A DNA stretch of 64,000 nt from Cupriavidus pauculus (GTDB taxonomy: Bacteria > Pseudomonadota > Gammaproteobacteria > Burkholderiales > Burkholderiaceae), in contig NZ_VZOW01000003.1 of the NCBI RefSeq assembly GCF_008801835.1, positions 186,001 to 250,000 of the forward strand. The letters are read 5' to 3'. Under the pieces are notes generated by a model. It saw only the letters and a list, made by a program, of their open reading frames with translations, was not told the DNA's origin and did not search any database. The position numbers were made by a program, and so were the translations under genes. Every line of letters starts with the position of its first letter. Positions within the stretch are counted from its first letter, which is position 1. Below are positions 1 to 9,132 of the stretch, piece after piece.

Positions 1-787
1 TGCTGGCGGCCAGTTCCGCGCCGACGATGCCGGTCGGGAATGCGATGATTCCGTAGCCCAGCAGGATCGTCAGCGACGTGATGAACTGGCCTACCGGCGT
101 CTTGGGCACGATGTCGCCAAAGCCCGTGGTGGTCAGCGTCACGATGGCCCAGTACATGCTGTGCGGAATGCTGGTGAAGCCGTTCTGCGGGCCTTCCACC
201 ACGTACATCACGGTGCCGAGGATCACGGTGATGATGAACACCGTGCCGAGAAAAACGAAGATCTTGCGGCGGCTGTTGGCCAGTGCGCGCGCCAGGATCT
301 CGGCTTCCTCGAAGTACACCGTCAGCTTGAGAATCCGAAAGACACGCATCAGACGCAGCAGGCGCACGTCGATCAGGAACGCAAGTTCGGGCACGAAGAA
401 CGACGCCCACGTCGGCATGATCGAAATGAAATCGATCACGCCGTAGAAGCTCAGCGCGTAGCGCAGCGGCCGTTTCACCACGGACAGGCGCATGATGTAC
501 TCGGCCGTGAACAGCAGCGTGAAGAGCCATTCGAGCACGGTGAACAATCCGCCAAGCCGCGCGTGGATTGATGGAATGCTGTCGAGCATTACCACGCCCA
601 CGCTGGCGACGATGGCGATCAGCAAAAGCACGTCGAACAGCCGGCCCTGACGTGTGTCGGCTTCGAAGATGATGGTGTACCAGCGCTGGCGCCAGCCCGA
701 TTCGGGCAGGCCCAGCCGTTGGCGGTTGAGCGCGGTCTGGTTGCGGTGCGGCATCTGGGAAATCAACGGTTTGCGCAGAGTCGACAT
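1..787 (-). CDS. Voltage-gated potassium channel (Kv-type ion transporter), C-terminus cut by window edge
   Basis: Inner-membrane cation channel, read by translating the minus strand. 262 codons are visible and the frame runs off base 1, so the C-terminus is missing. Six-TM Kv architecture: hydrophobic S1 from about residue 50. The S4 voltage sensor has a basic residue every third position (R142, R145, R148, R151, K154). The pore helix is followed by the filter TTTGFGD (219-225), a GFGD variant of the usual GYGD, and S6 follows. The ATG at 787 is 39 bases downstream of the glcD stop on the same strand, so it may be cotranscribed. Potassium selectivity is inferred from the filter; the gating stimulus cannot be read. 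Confidence 0.88.
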   Translation of the reverse strand, partial: MSTLRKPLISQMPHRNQTALNRQRLGLPESGWRQRWYTIIFEADTRQGRLFDVLLLIAIVASVGVVMLDSIPSIHARLGGLFTVLEWLFTLLFTAEYIMRLSVVKRPLRYALSFYGVIDFISIMPTWASFFVPELAFLIDVRLLRLMRVFRILKLTVYFEEAEILARALANSRRKIFVFLGTVFIITVILGTVMYVVEGPQNGFTSIPHSMYWAIVTLTTTGFGDIVPKTPVGQFITSLTILLGYGIIAFPTGIVGAELAAS

Positions 788-826
788 GCTGCCTGTGCCC
801 ACCGGTGTGTGTGGATCAGGAACGGG

Positions 827-2329
827 TCAGAAACGTGGCAGATCGGGATGCGGCAGCAGTCCGCGGCTCACGTGCATCCTGCCGTATTCGGCGCAGCGTG
901 CCAGCGTGGGAATGGCCTTGTCCGGATTCAGCAGCCGCGCCGGATCGAACGCCGCCTTCACGCCGAAGAACGCCTCGCATTCGGCGCGCGAGAACTGCAC
1001 GCACATCGAATTGAGTTTTTCTACGCCGACGCCGTGTTCGCCGGTCACCGTGCCGCCCAGTTCCACACAGGTTTCCAAAATGTCGGCGCCGAATAGTTCG
1101 GCGCGGTGCCATTGGTCGGCGTCAGCGCCGTCGAACAGGATCAGCGGGTGCATGTTGCCATCGCCGGCGTGAAACACGTTGATGCACCGCAACGCGTACT
1201 TCTGCTCCATCTGTTCGATGCGCTTGAGCAGCGTGCCGATATGCTTGCGCGGAATCGTGCCGTCCATGCAGTAGTAGTCGGGCGAGATGCGGCCCGCCGC
1301 GGGGAAGGCATTCTTGCGGCCGCTCCAGAAGCGCAGGCGTTCGGCTTCGCTTTGCGACACGGTGATGCGCGTGGCGCCCGACGCGCGCAGCACTTCGCTC
1401 ATGCGGCCGATTTCCTCGGCCACTTCCTCGGGCGTGCCGTCGGATTCGCACAACAGGATCGCCGCTGCGTCGAGGTCGTAGCCGGCCTTGACGAATTCCT
1501 CGACGGCGGCCGTGGCGGGCTTGTCCATCATCTCGAGTCCGGCAGGAATGATGCCGGCGGCGATCACGTCAGCCACGGCATTGCCGCCTTTTTCGACGTC
1601 GTCGAAGCTGGCCATGATGACTTGCGCCAGTTGCGGCTTGGGAATGAGCCGCACGGTGACTTCGGTTACCACGGCCAGCATGCCTTCGGAGCCGATGAGC
1701 GCGGCCAGCAGATCGAGCCCGGGCGCGTCGGGCGCTTCGGACCCGAATACCACCACATCGCCCTCCATCGTCACCGCGCGCACGCGCAGCACGTTGTGCA
1801 CGGTCAGGCCGTATTTCAGGCAATGCACGCCGCCCGAATTCTCCGCCACATTGCCGCCGATCGAGCAGGCGATTTGCGATGATGGATCGGGCGCGTAGTA
1901 GAGGTTGTGCGACGCCGCGGCCTCGGAGATCGCCAGGTTGCGCACGCCGGGCTGGACCACGGCCGTGCGCGAATAGGGATCGACCGACAGGATGCGCTTG
2001 AACTTGGCCAGCGACAGCACCAGGCCGCCGGCAATCGGCATGGCGCCGCCCGACAGACTGGTTCCCGATCCGCGCGGCACCACTGGTACGCCAAGTTCAT
2101 GGCACAGACGCAGCACCGCGCAGACCTGCTCTTCGGTGCTGGGCAGGACCACGGCGTCGGGCACTTGCCGATACGCGGCCAGTCCGTCGCACTCATAGGG
2201 CACGGTGTCTTCGGCCTTCCACAGCACGGCCGATTCGGGAAGGATGTCGGCCAGCCGCGCCAGCAGCGCGGTGCGGCGGGTTTCGGTGGATGCACCGGCA
2301 ACGGTGTGGGCGTCTTGCGGGGCGTTCAT
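827..2329 (-). CDS. glcD: Glycolate oxidase subunit GlcD (FAD-linked oxidase)
   Basis: FAD-binding catalytic subunit of glycolate oxidase, oxidising glycolate to glyoxylate. 500 aa, the usual GlcD length. PCMH-type FAD domain with RGSGTSLSGG at 86-95; C-terminal FAD-oxidase domain with HAGDGNMHP and EHGVGVEKLN, then a GlcD-like ending (AEYGRMHV...PDLPRF). Start chosen at the ATG preceded by AGGAG 8 bases upstream; a frame extending 29 codons further has no such site. Glycolate oxidase normally needs GlcE and GlcF, but the next gene downstream is an ion channel 39 bases away, so glcE/glcF are missing from their usual place. It lies 181 bases downstream of a LysR gene on the same strand. Confidence 0.9.
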   Translation of the reverse strand: MNAPQDAHTVAGASTETRRTALLARLADILPESAVLWKAEDTVPYECDGLAAYRQVPDAVVLPSTEEQVCAVLRLCHELGVPVVPRGSGTSLSGGAMPIAGGLVLSLAKFKRILSVDPYSRTAVVQPGVRNLAISEAAASHNLYYAPDPSSQIACSIGGNVAENSGGVHCLKYGLTVHNVLRVRAVTMEGDVVVFGSEAPDAPGLDLLAALIGSEGMLAVVTEVTVRLIPKPQLAQVIMASFDDVEKGGNAVADVIAAGIIPAGLEMMDKPATAAVEEFVKAGYDLDAAAILLCESDGTPEEVAEEIGRMSEVLRASGATRITVSQSEAERLRFWSGRKNAFPAAGRISPDYYCMDGTIPRKHIGTLLKRIEQMEQKYALRCINVFHAGDGNMHPLILFDGADADQWHRAELFGADILETCVELGGTVTGEHGVGVEKLNSMCVQFSRAECEAFFGVKAAFDPARLLNPDKAIPTLARCAEYGRMHVSRGLLPHPDLPRF

Positions 2330-2510
2330 GGCAGCTACTCCTGTGACGGACCGGGCGCCGCGCGTCGCCTTCACGCACGGCCGGGACGGCAGACTATAGC
2401 GCAGGCAATTGGCCACGCGCGTGCCAGGGCGCGTGAATTCGGCATGGCAACCCGATCAAAATGGTTCATGCCGGGCGCGGACGGCCAGTTCCAGCGTAGT
2501 GGCTGCGGCG

Positions 2511-3401
2511 CTACCAGTCCAGCCCGAGCAGCCAGTCAATGAAATAGCGCGCTTCGGGCATCAGCGGCGCCTGTTCGCGTTCGACGATGTAGTAGCCGTG
2601 CGGCGAGACCGATTCGATATCGAGCAGCTTGATCATCTGTCCCGCGGCCAGCCACTGCCGCGCCATGCGCTGGCGCACCAGCCCCACGCCCTGGTTCGAT
2701 ACGATGGCTTCGAGCATCAGGCCGATATCGTTGAACTGCGCGCCGGTCTGCGGTTCGGGCCAGTCCAGCCCGGCGGTTTCGAACCAGGGCCGCCACGGCT
2801 CCAGCGGGCTGCGCAGCAGCGTCAGGTTGTGCAGGTCGTCGGGCCGCTTGATCGCGAAACCGTTCACGCGCTCGTAGTATTCGCGGCCGCATGCCGGAAA
2901 CACGGGCTCGACCAGCAGCCGGGTCGTCTTCAGGTCCGGATACCGGCCGGTGCCATAGCGGATTTCCAGATCGGTGTCTTCCGCCTTCACATCGAGAAAC
3001 GGCACGGCCAGGTGCAGTTCCAGGTCGATATGCGGATACAGCGCCGTGAACTCGGGCAGGCGCGGCACCAGGTGCTGGCGGCCGAACGTGGGCGGAATGG
3101 CCACGCGCAGGCGCGCGCGCAGCTTGTTGTATTCAGGACGCGCCAGTTCGTTGAGCGATTTGAGCGCGTCCTCCACATTGCGCTGGTAGCGCATGCCGGC
3201 CGAGGTCAGCCGCAGCGCTGCGTTCGAGCGCACGAACAGGTCTTCGCCCCACAGTTCCTCAAGGTTCTTGATCCGGTGCGAGACCGCGCTGGGCGTGACC
3301 GAAAGTTCCTCGGCGGCGCGCGCGAAGCTGCCGAGCCGCGCCGCCGATTCGAATGCAATCAGCAGGTGCAGCGGCGGGACGCGATGAAAGGCCGATGCCA
3401 T
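2511..3401 (-). CDS. LysR-family transcriptional regulator, GcvA-like
   Basis: DNA-binding regulator, 296 aa, typical length. N-terminal winged HTH at about residues 10-70 (RLGSFARAAEELSVTPSAVS), followed by a periplasmic-binding-protein-like effector domain. The sequence style (PPLHLLIAFESAARLGSF) is that of the GcvA group. It sits between two FAD-linked 2-hydroxyacid oxidase genes on the same strand, 10 bases after the upstream one. That suggests it senses glycolate, lactate or a related acid and controls these genes, but the effector is not visible in the sequence. Same-strand placement directly behind a structural gene is unusual for LysR genes, which are more often divergent from their targets. 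Confidence 0.9.
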   Translation of the reverse strand: MASAFHRVPPLHLLIAFESAARLGSFARAAEELSVTPSAVSHRIKNLEELWGEDLFVRSNAALRLTSAGMRYQRNVEDALKSLNELARPEYNKLRARLRVAIPPTFGRQHLVPRLPEFTALYPHIDLELHLAVPFLDVKAEDTDLEIRYGTGRYPDLKTTRLLVEPVFPACGREYYERVNGFAIKRPDDLHNLTLLRSPLEPWRPWFETAGLDWPEPQTGAQFNDIGLMLEAIVSNQGVGLVRQRMARQWLAAGQMIKLLDIESVSPHGYYIVEREQAPLMPEARYFIDWLLGLDW

Positions 3402-3411
3402 GACCGGTGCC

Positions 3412-4830
3412 TCAGCGCGTGGCGTTGAAGATCTTGCCCGGGTTCAGGATATGGTTCGGATCGAGCGCATCCTTGATGGCGCGCATCAGGTCCAGCGCGT
3501 CCTCGCCATGTTCCTGCGCCAGAAAGCCCATCTTGTGCAGCCCCACGCCGTGTTCTCCGGTGCATGTGCCGCCCATCGCCAGCGCGCGCTGCACGATGCG
3601 GCGGTTGATGTCCTCGGCTTCGGCCATTTCGGCGGGCTGGTCCGGGTCGACCAGAATCGCCACGTGGAAATTGCCGTCGCCGACGTGTCCGACGATCGGG
3701 CAGGGCAGCGACGATGCGTTAAGGTCCTTTTCCGTTTCCGTCACGCAGTCGGCCAGTCTCGAAATCGGCACGCATACGTCGGTAGTGACGGACTTGCATC
3801 CGGGCTTGAGCTGCAGCATCGCAAAGTACGCCGTGTGGCGCGCATTCCAGAGCCGCGAGCGGTCTTCGGGACGGGTGGCCCATTCGAAGCCCTGGCCGCC
3901 ATGTTCCGCAGCGATTTGCTGCACGGTCTCGGCCTGCTCGCGTACGCCGGCCTCGGTGCCGTGGAATTCGAAGAACAAATGCGGCATTTCCGGCAGCGTG
4001 AGATTGTCGTGCCGATTGATGGCGCGGATCGCCAGCGCGTCGACAAATTCGACCCGCGCCACGGGCACGCCAAGCTGGATGGTCTGGATCGTCGCGCGCA
4101 CCGCATCGCCCATGCTGGGGAACGCGCAAACCGCCGCCGAAATCGCCTCGGGCTGGGGGTACAGGCGCACCGTCACCTCGGTGATGATGCCGAGCGTGCC
4201 TTCGCTGCCCACGAACAGGCGCGTCAGGTCGTAGCCGGCCGACGACTTGCGGGCGTTGGTGCCGGTGCGGATGACGCGGCCGTCGGCGGTCACCACGGTC
4301 AGCGCCAGCACGTTCTCGCGCATCGTGCCGTAGCGCACGGCGTTGGTGCCCGACGCGCGTGTGGCGCACATGCCGCCCAGCGACGCGTCGGCGCCCGGAT
4401 CGATCGGGAAGAACAGGCCGGTGTCCTTGATTTCCTGGTTCAACTGCTTGCGTGTGACACCCGGCTGGACTGTCACAGTCAGGTCTTCGGGGTGGACCGC
4501 CAGTACGCGGTTCATTTGCGACAGGTCCAGGCTCACGCCGCCGGCCACGGCCAGGAGATGGCCTTCCAGCGAGGATCCGGCGCCATACGGAATCAGCGGC
4601 ACGCGGTGGGCGTTGCACAAGCGGGCCAGTTCGGCCACTTCTTCGGTGCTGTGGGCAAACACCACGGCGTCTGGCAGCGCGGGTGGAAATGGCGATTCGT
4701 CGCGCCCATGGTGCTCGCGCACGCCGTGCGAGGTGGAATACCGCTCGCCGAAGCGGGCCGCGAGGGCGTCGGCCAGTTGGGTGGGAAACGGACGGCGCGC
4801 CAGCGCTGATGCGGGGGTGGGGTGGTTCAT
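3412..4830 (-). CDS. dld: FAD-linked 2-hydroxyacid dehydrogenase, D-lactate dehydrogenase (cytochrome) type
   Basis: Flavoprotein of the GlcD/DLD family, probably oxidising D-lactate (or another D-2-hydroxyacid) to the 2-oxoacid with electrons passed to the respiratory chain. 472 aa. FAD-binding PCMH domain with YGAGSSLEGH at 82-91; C-terminal domain with HVGDGNFH and GEHGVGLHKMGFL, ending NPGKIF, as in DLD enzymes. ATG preceded by GGAGA 6 bases upstream. Divergent from the adenosyltransferase gene at 5019, with the 188-base gap holding both promoters. It is a distant paralogue of the GlcD gene at 827-2329. The substrate is inferred from family resemblance; glycolate or 2-hydroxyglutarate are alternatives. 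Confidence 0.82.
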   Translation of the reverse strand: MNHPTPASALARRPFPTQLADALAARFGERYSTSHGVREHHGRDESPFPPALPDAVVFAHSTEEVAELARLCNAHRVPLIPYGAGSSLEGHLLAVAGGVSLDLSQMNRVLAVHPEDLTVTVQPGVTRKQLNQEIKDTGLFFPIDPGADASLGGMCATRASGTNAVRYGTMRENVLALTVVTADGRVIRTGTNARKSSAGYDLTRLFVGSEGTLGIITEVTVRLYPQPEAISAAVCAFPSMGDAVRATIQTIQLGVPVARVEFVDALAIRAINRHDNLTLPEMPHLFFEFHGTEAGVREQAETVQQIAAEHGGQGFEWATRPEDRSRLWNARHTAYFAMLQLKPGCKSVTTDVCVPISRLADCVTETEKDLNASSLPCPIVGHVGDGNFHVAILVDPDQPAEMAEAEDINRRIVQRALAMGGTCTGEHGVGLHKMGFLAQEHGEDALDLMRAIKDALDPNHILNPGKIFNATR

Positions 4831-5018
4831 GCGGGTCTCCGGCGGGCCGTATGGCTCTGTATGCAGTGGAATGCCGCTATTCTACGGCCGGCTTGGGCGC
4901 CCGCGTCACAGGACTGGCGCGCCACCGCGGATCGCGCGCCGATTAACGGCCATGGCACGCCCGAAGCGGTCCATAATTGCGCCACTTCGCAGTCGATCAA
5001 CAAAATGAGGAGACCGGC

Positions 5019-5570
5019 ATGGGCAACCGCCTGTCCAAGATTGCCACGCGCACCGGCGACGCCGGCACCACCGGGCTCGGCGACGGCAGCCGCGTCGGCA
5101 AGAACAGCCTGCGTATCGCCGCCATCGGCGATGTGGACGAACTGAATTGCCATATCGGCCTGCTGCTGACCGAGCCGGACCTGCCGGCGGACGTGCGCGG
5201 CGCCTTGCTAGACATCCAGCACGATCTGTTCGATCTGGGCGGCGAGTTGTCGATCCCCGGCTTCACACTGCTCAAGACGCCTCAGGTAGCGCAGCTCGAC
5301 GCCTGGCTGGAACATTACAACGCCAGCCTGCCGCGCCTGGCCGAGTTCATTCTGCCAGGCGGCAGCCGCGCGGCCGCCCAGGCGCATGTGTGCCGCACCG
5401 TATGCCGGCGCGCCGAACGCGCGCTGGTCGAACTGGGCGCCGCCGAGGCGCTCAACGAGGCGCCGCGCCAGTACCTGAACCGGCTGTCCGATCTGCTTTT
5501 CGTGCTGGCCCGGGTGCTCAATCGCGCGAGCGGCGGCACCGACGTGCTATGGCAGCGCGAACGCACATGA
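5019..5570 (+). CDS. ATP:cob(I)alamin adenosyltransferase, PduO type
   Basis: Transfers the adenosyl group of ATP to cob(I)alamin, making coenzyme B12 for enzymes such as methylmalonyl-CoA mutase. 183 aa. N-terminal ATP-binding loop RTGDAGTTG at 11-19; C-terminal active-site helix with CRRAER and NRLSDLLFVLAR, typical of the PduO family. Start ATG follows GAGGAGA (5007-5013); the frame is open 14 codons upstream without support. No cobalamin riboswitch was recognised in the 188-base divergent gap. The gene ends 175 bases before dnaK, so it occupies the position where grpE often lies. Confidence 0.92.
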   Translation: MGNRLSKIATRTGDAGTTGLGDGSRVGKNSLRIAAIGDVDELNCHIGLLLTEPDLPADVRGALLDIQHDLFDLGGELSIPGFTLLKTPQVAQLDAWLEHYNASLPRLAEFILPGGSRAAAQAHVCRTVCRRAERALVELGAAEALNEAPRQYLNRLSDLLFVLARVLNRASGGTDVLWQRERT

Positions 5571-5656
5571 TTGAAGTGATTTATCGGTAACTTTTTGGCT
5601 GGATCGCGCGCGCAGGCGATAAACCGAGAAAATTACTCGGAAAAGCGTGATTCGCC

Positions 5657-5684
5657 CTTGAAATGGCCCGGTCCGGCCACATTT
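5657..5684 (+). promoter_or_regulatory. Sigma-32 heat-shock promoter of dnaK
   Basis: The -35 CTTGAAA (5657-5663) is a perfect match to the sigma-32 consensus. After 13 bases comes CCACATTT (5677-5684), which matches CCCCATNT at all but one specified position. Predicted transcription start is near 5691, giving a leader of about 55 bases before the dnaK ATG. No CIRCE inverted repeat (HrcA operator) was seen nearby. Confidence 0.82.
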
Positions 5685-5745
5685 CGCACTCAGGTTGAAA
5701 TTGCAGTCCCTGACAGAGAGACAGGGCTCAATAGGAGAGAACACT

Positions 5746-7689
5746 ATGGGTAAGATCATCGGTATCGACCTCGGTACCACCAACAGCTGCGTGTCGGTCC
5801 TCGAAGGCAACACGCCGAAAGTCATTGAAAACTCGGAAGGCACGCGTACCACGCCGTCGATCATCGCCTACATGGAAGATGGCGAGATCCTGGTCGGCGC
5901 CCCGGCCAAGCGCCAGGCGGTGACCAATCCGCGCAACACCCTGTACGCGGTGAAGCGCCTGATCGGCCGCAAGTTCGAGGAAAAGGAAGTCCAGAAGGAC
6001 ATCGGCCTGATGCCGTATGCGATCGTCAAGGCCGACAACGGCGACGCCTGGGTTGGCGTGCGCGACCAGAAGCTTGCCCCGCCGCAGGTTTCCGCTGAAG
6101 TGCTGCGCAAGATGAAGAAGACCGCCGAGGACTACCTGGGCGAGCCCGTGACCGAAGCCGTGATCACGGTGCCGGCCTACTTCAACGATTCGCAGCGCCA
6201 GGCCACCAAGGATGCCGGCCGCATCGCCGGACTGGACGTCAAGCGCATCATCAACGAACCGACCGCAGCCGCGCTCGCGTTCGGCATGGACAAGAACGAG
6301 AAGGGCGACCGCAAGATTGCCGTGTATGACCTCGGCGGCGGCACGTTCGATATCTCGATCATCGAAATTGCCGACGTGGACGGCGAAAAGCAGTTCGAAG
6401 TGCTGTCGACAAACGGCGACACCTTCCTGGGCGGCGAAGATTTCGACCAGCGCATCATCGACTACATCATTGCCGAGTTCAAAAAGGAACAGGGCGTCGA
6501 TCTGTCGAAGGACGTCCTGGCCCTGCAGCGCCTGAAGGAAGCGGCCGAAAAGGCCAAGATCGAACTGTCGAGCTCGCAGCAGACCGAAATCAATCTGCCG
6601 TACATCACGGCGGACGCCTCGGGTCCGAAGCACTTGAACCTGAAGATCACGCGCGCCAAGCTGGAAGCGCTGGTCGAAGACCTGATCACGCGCACCATCG
6701 AGCCGTGCCGCACCGCCATCAAGGATGCGGGCGTCAAGGTCAGCGACATCGACGACGTGATCCTGGTGGGCGGCATGACCCGCATGCCCAAGGTGCAGGA
6801 ACAGGTGCGCGAGTTCTTCGGCAAGGAAGCCCGCAAGGACGTGAACCCGGACGAAGCCGTGGCCGTGGGCGCCGCGATCCAGGGTTCGGTGCTGTCGGGC
6901 GATCGTACCGACGTGCTGCTGCTGGACGTGACGCCGCTGTCGCTGGGTATCGAAACCCTGGGCGGCGTGATGACCAAGATGATCACCAAGAACACGACCA
7001 TCCCGACCAAGCACGCCCAGGTCTTCTCGACCGCCGACGACAACCAGCCGGCCGTGACGATCAAGGTGTTCCAGGGCGAGCGCGAGATGGCCAGCGGCAA
7101 CAAGCTGCTGGGCGAGTTCAACCTGGAAGGCATTCCGCCGTCGCCGCGTGGCACGCCGCAGATCGAGGTGTCGTTCGACATCGACGCCAACGGCATCCTG
7201 CACGTCGGCGCGAAGGACAAGGCCACCGGCAAGGAAAACCGCATCACGATCAAGGCGAATTCGGGTCTGTCGGAAGACGAGATCCAGCGCATGGTCAAGG
7301 ACGCCGAGGCCAACGCCGAGGAAGACAAGAAGGCCCGCGAGCTGGCTGACGCCCGCAACCAGGCCGATGCGCTGATCCACTCGACGCGCAAGGCGCTGAC
7401 CGAGCATGGCGACAAGCTCGAGGCCGGCGAGAAGGACAAGATCGAATCGGCGATCAAGGAACTGGAAGACGCCGCACGCGGCGGCGACAAGGCCGAGATC
7501 GACGCCAAGGTCACTGCGCTGTCCGAAGTCAGCCAGAAGCTGGGCGAGAAGGTCTACGCCGAGATGCAGGCCAAGGCTGGCGAGGGCGCCGCACCTGGCG
7601 CCGGCGCCGCGGGCGGCCAGCAGCAGGCCCAGCCGCAGGACGACAACGTCGTGGATGCCGAATTCAAGGAAGTCAACGACAAGAAGTAA
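5746..7689 (+). CDS. dnaK: Molecular chaperone DnaK (Hsp70)
   Basis: ATP-driven Hsp70 chaperone that works with DnaJ and GrpE on unfolded cytosolic proteins and damps sigma-32. 647 aa. Nucleotide-binding domain opens with GIDLGTTN (6-13) and carries DLGGGTFD; interdomain linker [13 protein letters not shown]; beta-sandwich substrate domain; helical lid; Gly/Ala/Gln-rich tail ending in [14 protein letters not shown] preceded by AGGAGA (5733-5738). It is driven by the sigma-32 promoter at 5657-5684 and followed 172 bases later by dnaJ. grpE is not adjacent. Codon use is strongly optimised, so long antisense frames overlie it; these are shadows. Confidence 0.99.
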   Translation: MGKIIGIDLGTTNSCVSVLEGNTPKVIENSEGTRTTPSIIAYMEDGEILVGAPAKRQAVTNPRNTLYAVKRLIGRKFEEKEVQKDIGLMPYAIVKADNGDAWVGVRDQKLAPPQVSAEVLRKMKKTAEDYLGEPVTEAVITVPAYFNDSQRQATKDAGRIAGLDVKRIINEPTAAALAFGMDKNEKGDRKIAVYDLGGGTFDISIIEIADVDGEKQFEVLSTNGDTFLGGEDFDQRIIDYIIAEFKKEQGVDLSKDVLALQRLKEAAEKAKIELSSSQQTEINLPYITADASGPKHLNLKITRAKLEALVEDLITRTIEPCRTAIKDAGVKVSDIDDVILVGGMTRMPKVQEQVREFFGKEARKDVNPDEAVAVGAAIQGSVLSGDRTDVLLLDVTPLSLGIETLGGVMTKMITKNTTIPTKHAQVFSTADDNQPAVTIKVFQGEREMASGNKLLGEFNLEGIPPSPRGTPQIEVSFDIDANGILHVGAKDKATGKENRITIKANSGLSEDEIQRMVKDAEANAEEDKKARELADARNQADALIHSTRKALTEHGDKLEAGEKDKIESAIKELEDAARGGDKAEIDAKVTALSEVSQKLGEKVYAEMQAKAGEGAAPGAGAAGGQQQAQPQDDNVVDAEFKEVNDKK

Positions 7690-7690
7690 G

Positions 7691-7740
7691 CGGGAAGGGG
7701 GCGGCGGCGCCGGGATAGCCGGCGCCGCCGCCCGTTCCCG
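7691..7740 (+). other. Very strong intergenic hairpin between dnaK and dnaJ
   Basis: Starting two bases after the dnaK stop, the arms 7691-7713 and 7719-7740 form a stem of about 22 bp, nearly all G-C, with a GATAG loop and one extra G. No T-run follows directly; the next one is at 7799-7805. It could stabilise the dnaK 3' end, act as a partial terminator setting the dnaK:dnaJ ratio, or be an RNA-processing site. Function inferred only. Confidence 0.6.
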
Positions 7741-7861
7741 ACGCCGGGCGACGGTGGTCTGACTCAAGGTGAAAACCACGGTCGGACACCGCGCTCGGCT
7801 TTTTTGCTTATCGCGCGGCGGGTATTCCGTGACCCGCCGGGCCAATCAGGTATGAGCCACC

Positions 7862-9001
7862 ATGGCAAAACGTGACTACTACGAAGTGCTCGGGGTAGGC
7901 AAGAACGCGAGCGACGACGAGATCAAGAAGGCGTATCGCAAGCTTGCGATGAAGTTTCACCCGGACCGCAATCCGGACAACAAGGAAGCCGAAGAGAAGT
8001 TCAAGGAGGTCAAGGAAGCCTACGAGATGCTTTCCGACCCCGAGAAAAAGGCTGCCTACGACCAGTACGGCCACGCGGGCGTGGATCCGAACATGGCTGG
8101 CGGCTTTGGCGCCGGCGGATTCGGCGGCGGCGGCTTTGCTGAAGCATTCGGCGACATCTTTGGCGATATCTTCGGCCAGGCGGCTGGCGGCGGACGCCGC
8201 GGCAATGGTCCGCAGGCGTACCGCGGCGCCGATCTGCGCTACAGCATGGAAATCACGCTGGAGCAGGCCGCGCATGGCCACGAGGCGCAGATCCGCGTGC
8301 CGCACTGGGACGATTGCGACCATTGCCACGGCAACGGCGCGGAGCCCGGTTCGTCGGTGGAAACCTGCCCAACCTGCAATGGCGTGGGCCAGGTGCGGGT
8401 GTCGCAGGGTTTCTTCACGATGCAGCAGACGTGTCCGAAGTGCCACGGCAGCGGCAAGTTCATTCCGAAGCCTTGCACCAAGTGCCACGGCCAGGGAAAG
8501 CTGAAATCGCAGAAGACGCTTGAGGTAAAGATTCCGGCCGGTATCGACGAAGGCATGCGGATCCGTTCGTCGGGCAACGGCGAGCCCGGCATCAACGGCG
8601 GGCCGCCCGGAGACCTGTACGTCGAGGTTCACATCAAGCCGCACGAGGTGTTCGAACGAGACGGCGACGACCTGCATTGCCAGATGCCGATTTCGTTTGC
8701 CACGGCGGCGCTCGGCGGCGAGCTGGAAGTGCCCACGCTGGGCGGCAAGGCGTCTTTCCCGGTGCCCGAAGGCACGCAGGGTGGCAAGACGTTCCGCCTG
8801 CGCGGCAAGGGCATCAAGGGTGTGCGCTCGGGCTATCCCGGCGACCTCTACGTGCACGTGAATGTGGAAACGCCGGTCAAGCTGACCGATGCGCAGAAGG
8901 AAATCCTGCGCCAGTTCGATCGCTCGGTGCACGAGGGCGGATCGCGCCATAGCCCGCAGGAGCAATCCTGGCTCGACAAGGTGAAGAGCTTCTTCAGTTA
9001 A
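7862..9001 (+). CDS. dnaJ: Chaperone protein DnaJ (Hsp40)
   Basis: Co-chaperone that delivers substrates to DnaK and stimulates its ATPase. 379 aa, class I DnaJ. J-domain with H33-P34-D35; Gly/Phe-rich linker about 75-125; zinc domain with four CxxCxGxG repeats ([32 protein letters not shown]) from about 148 to 213; C-terminal substrate-binding domains. It follows dnaK by 172 bases containing a large hairpin, with no separate sigma-32 promoter seen, so it is probably cotranscribed with dnaK. A strong terminator follows at 9042-9077. Confidence 0.99.
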   Translation: MAKRDYYEVLGVGKNASDDEIKKAYRKLAMKFHPDRNPDNKEAEEKFKEVKEAYEMLSDPEKKAAYDQYGHAGVDPNMAGGFGAGGFGGGGFAEAFGDIFGDIFGQAAGGGRRGNGPQAYRGADLRYSMEITLEQAAHGHEAQIRVPHWDDCDHCHGNGAEPGSSVETCPTCNGVGQVRVSQGFFTMQQTCPKCHGSGKFIPKPCTKCHGQGKLKSQKTLEVKIPAGIDEGMRIRSSGNGEPGINGGPPGDLYVEVHIKPHEVFERDGDDLHCQMPISFATAALGGELEVPTLGGKASFPVPEGTQGGKTFRLRGKGIKGVRSGYPGDLYVHVNVETPVKLTDAQKEILRQFDRSVHEGGSRHSPQEQSWLDKVKSFFS

Positions 9002-9041
9002 GCGAGCGCTCCATTGCGCAAGGTTCCCGAGCGGGACAATG

Positions 9042-9077
9042 AAAACGGCCACGTGAAAGCAACGTGGCCGTTTTTTT
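9042..9077 (+). terminator. Rho-independent terminator of dnaK-dnaJ
   Basis: 13-bp perfect inverted repeat (AAAACGGCCACGT / ACGTGGCCGTTTT, 9042-9054 and 9062-9074) with a 7-base loop, followed by a T-run at 9071-9077. It lies 40 bases after the dnaJ stop. Confidence 0.93.
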
Positions 9078-9132
9078 ATGGGCGACGCGGCGATAATGCG
9101 GGCTTGATGTATCCAGTCTGCCTCTGCCGATC

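Noticed and set aside
4831..5018. Cobalamin riboswitch before the adenosyltransferase gene
   Set aside because: The gap is short, is shared with a divergent gene, and shows no recognisable B12-box sequence.
5728..7845. 705-codon open frame antisense to dnaK and its flanks
   Set aside because: Shadow of the GC-rich, codon-biased dnaK gene; composition is His/Arg/Leu-rich without domains, no ribosome-binding site, and dnaK is certain.
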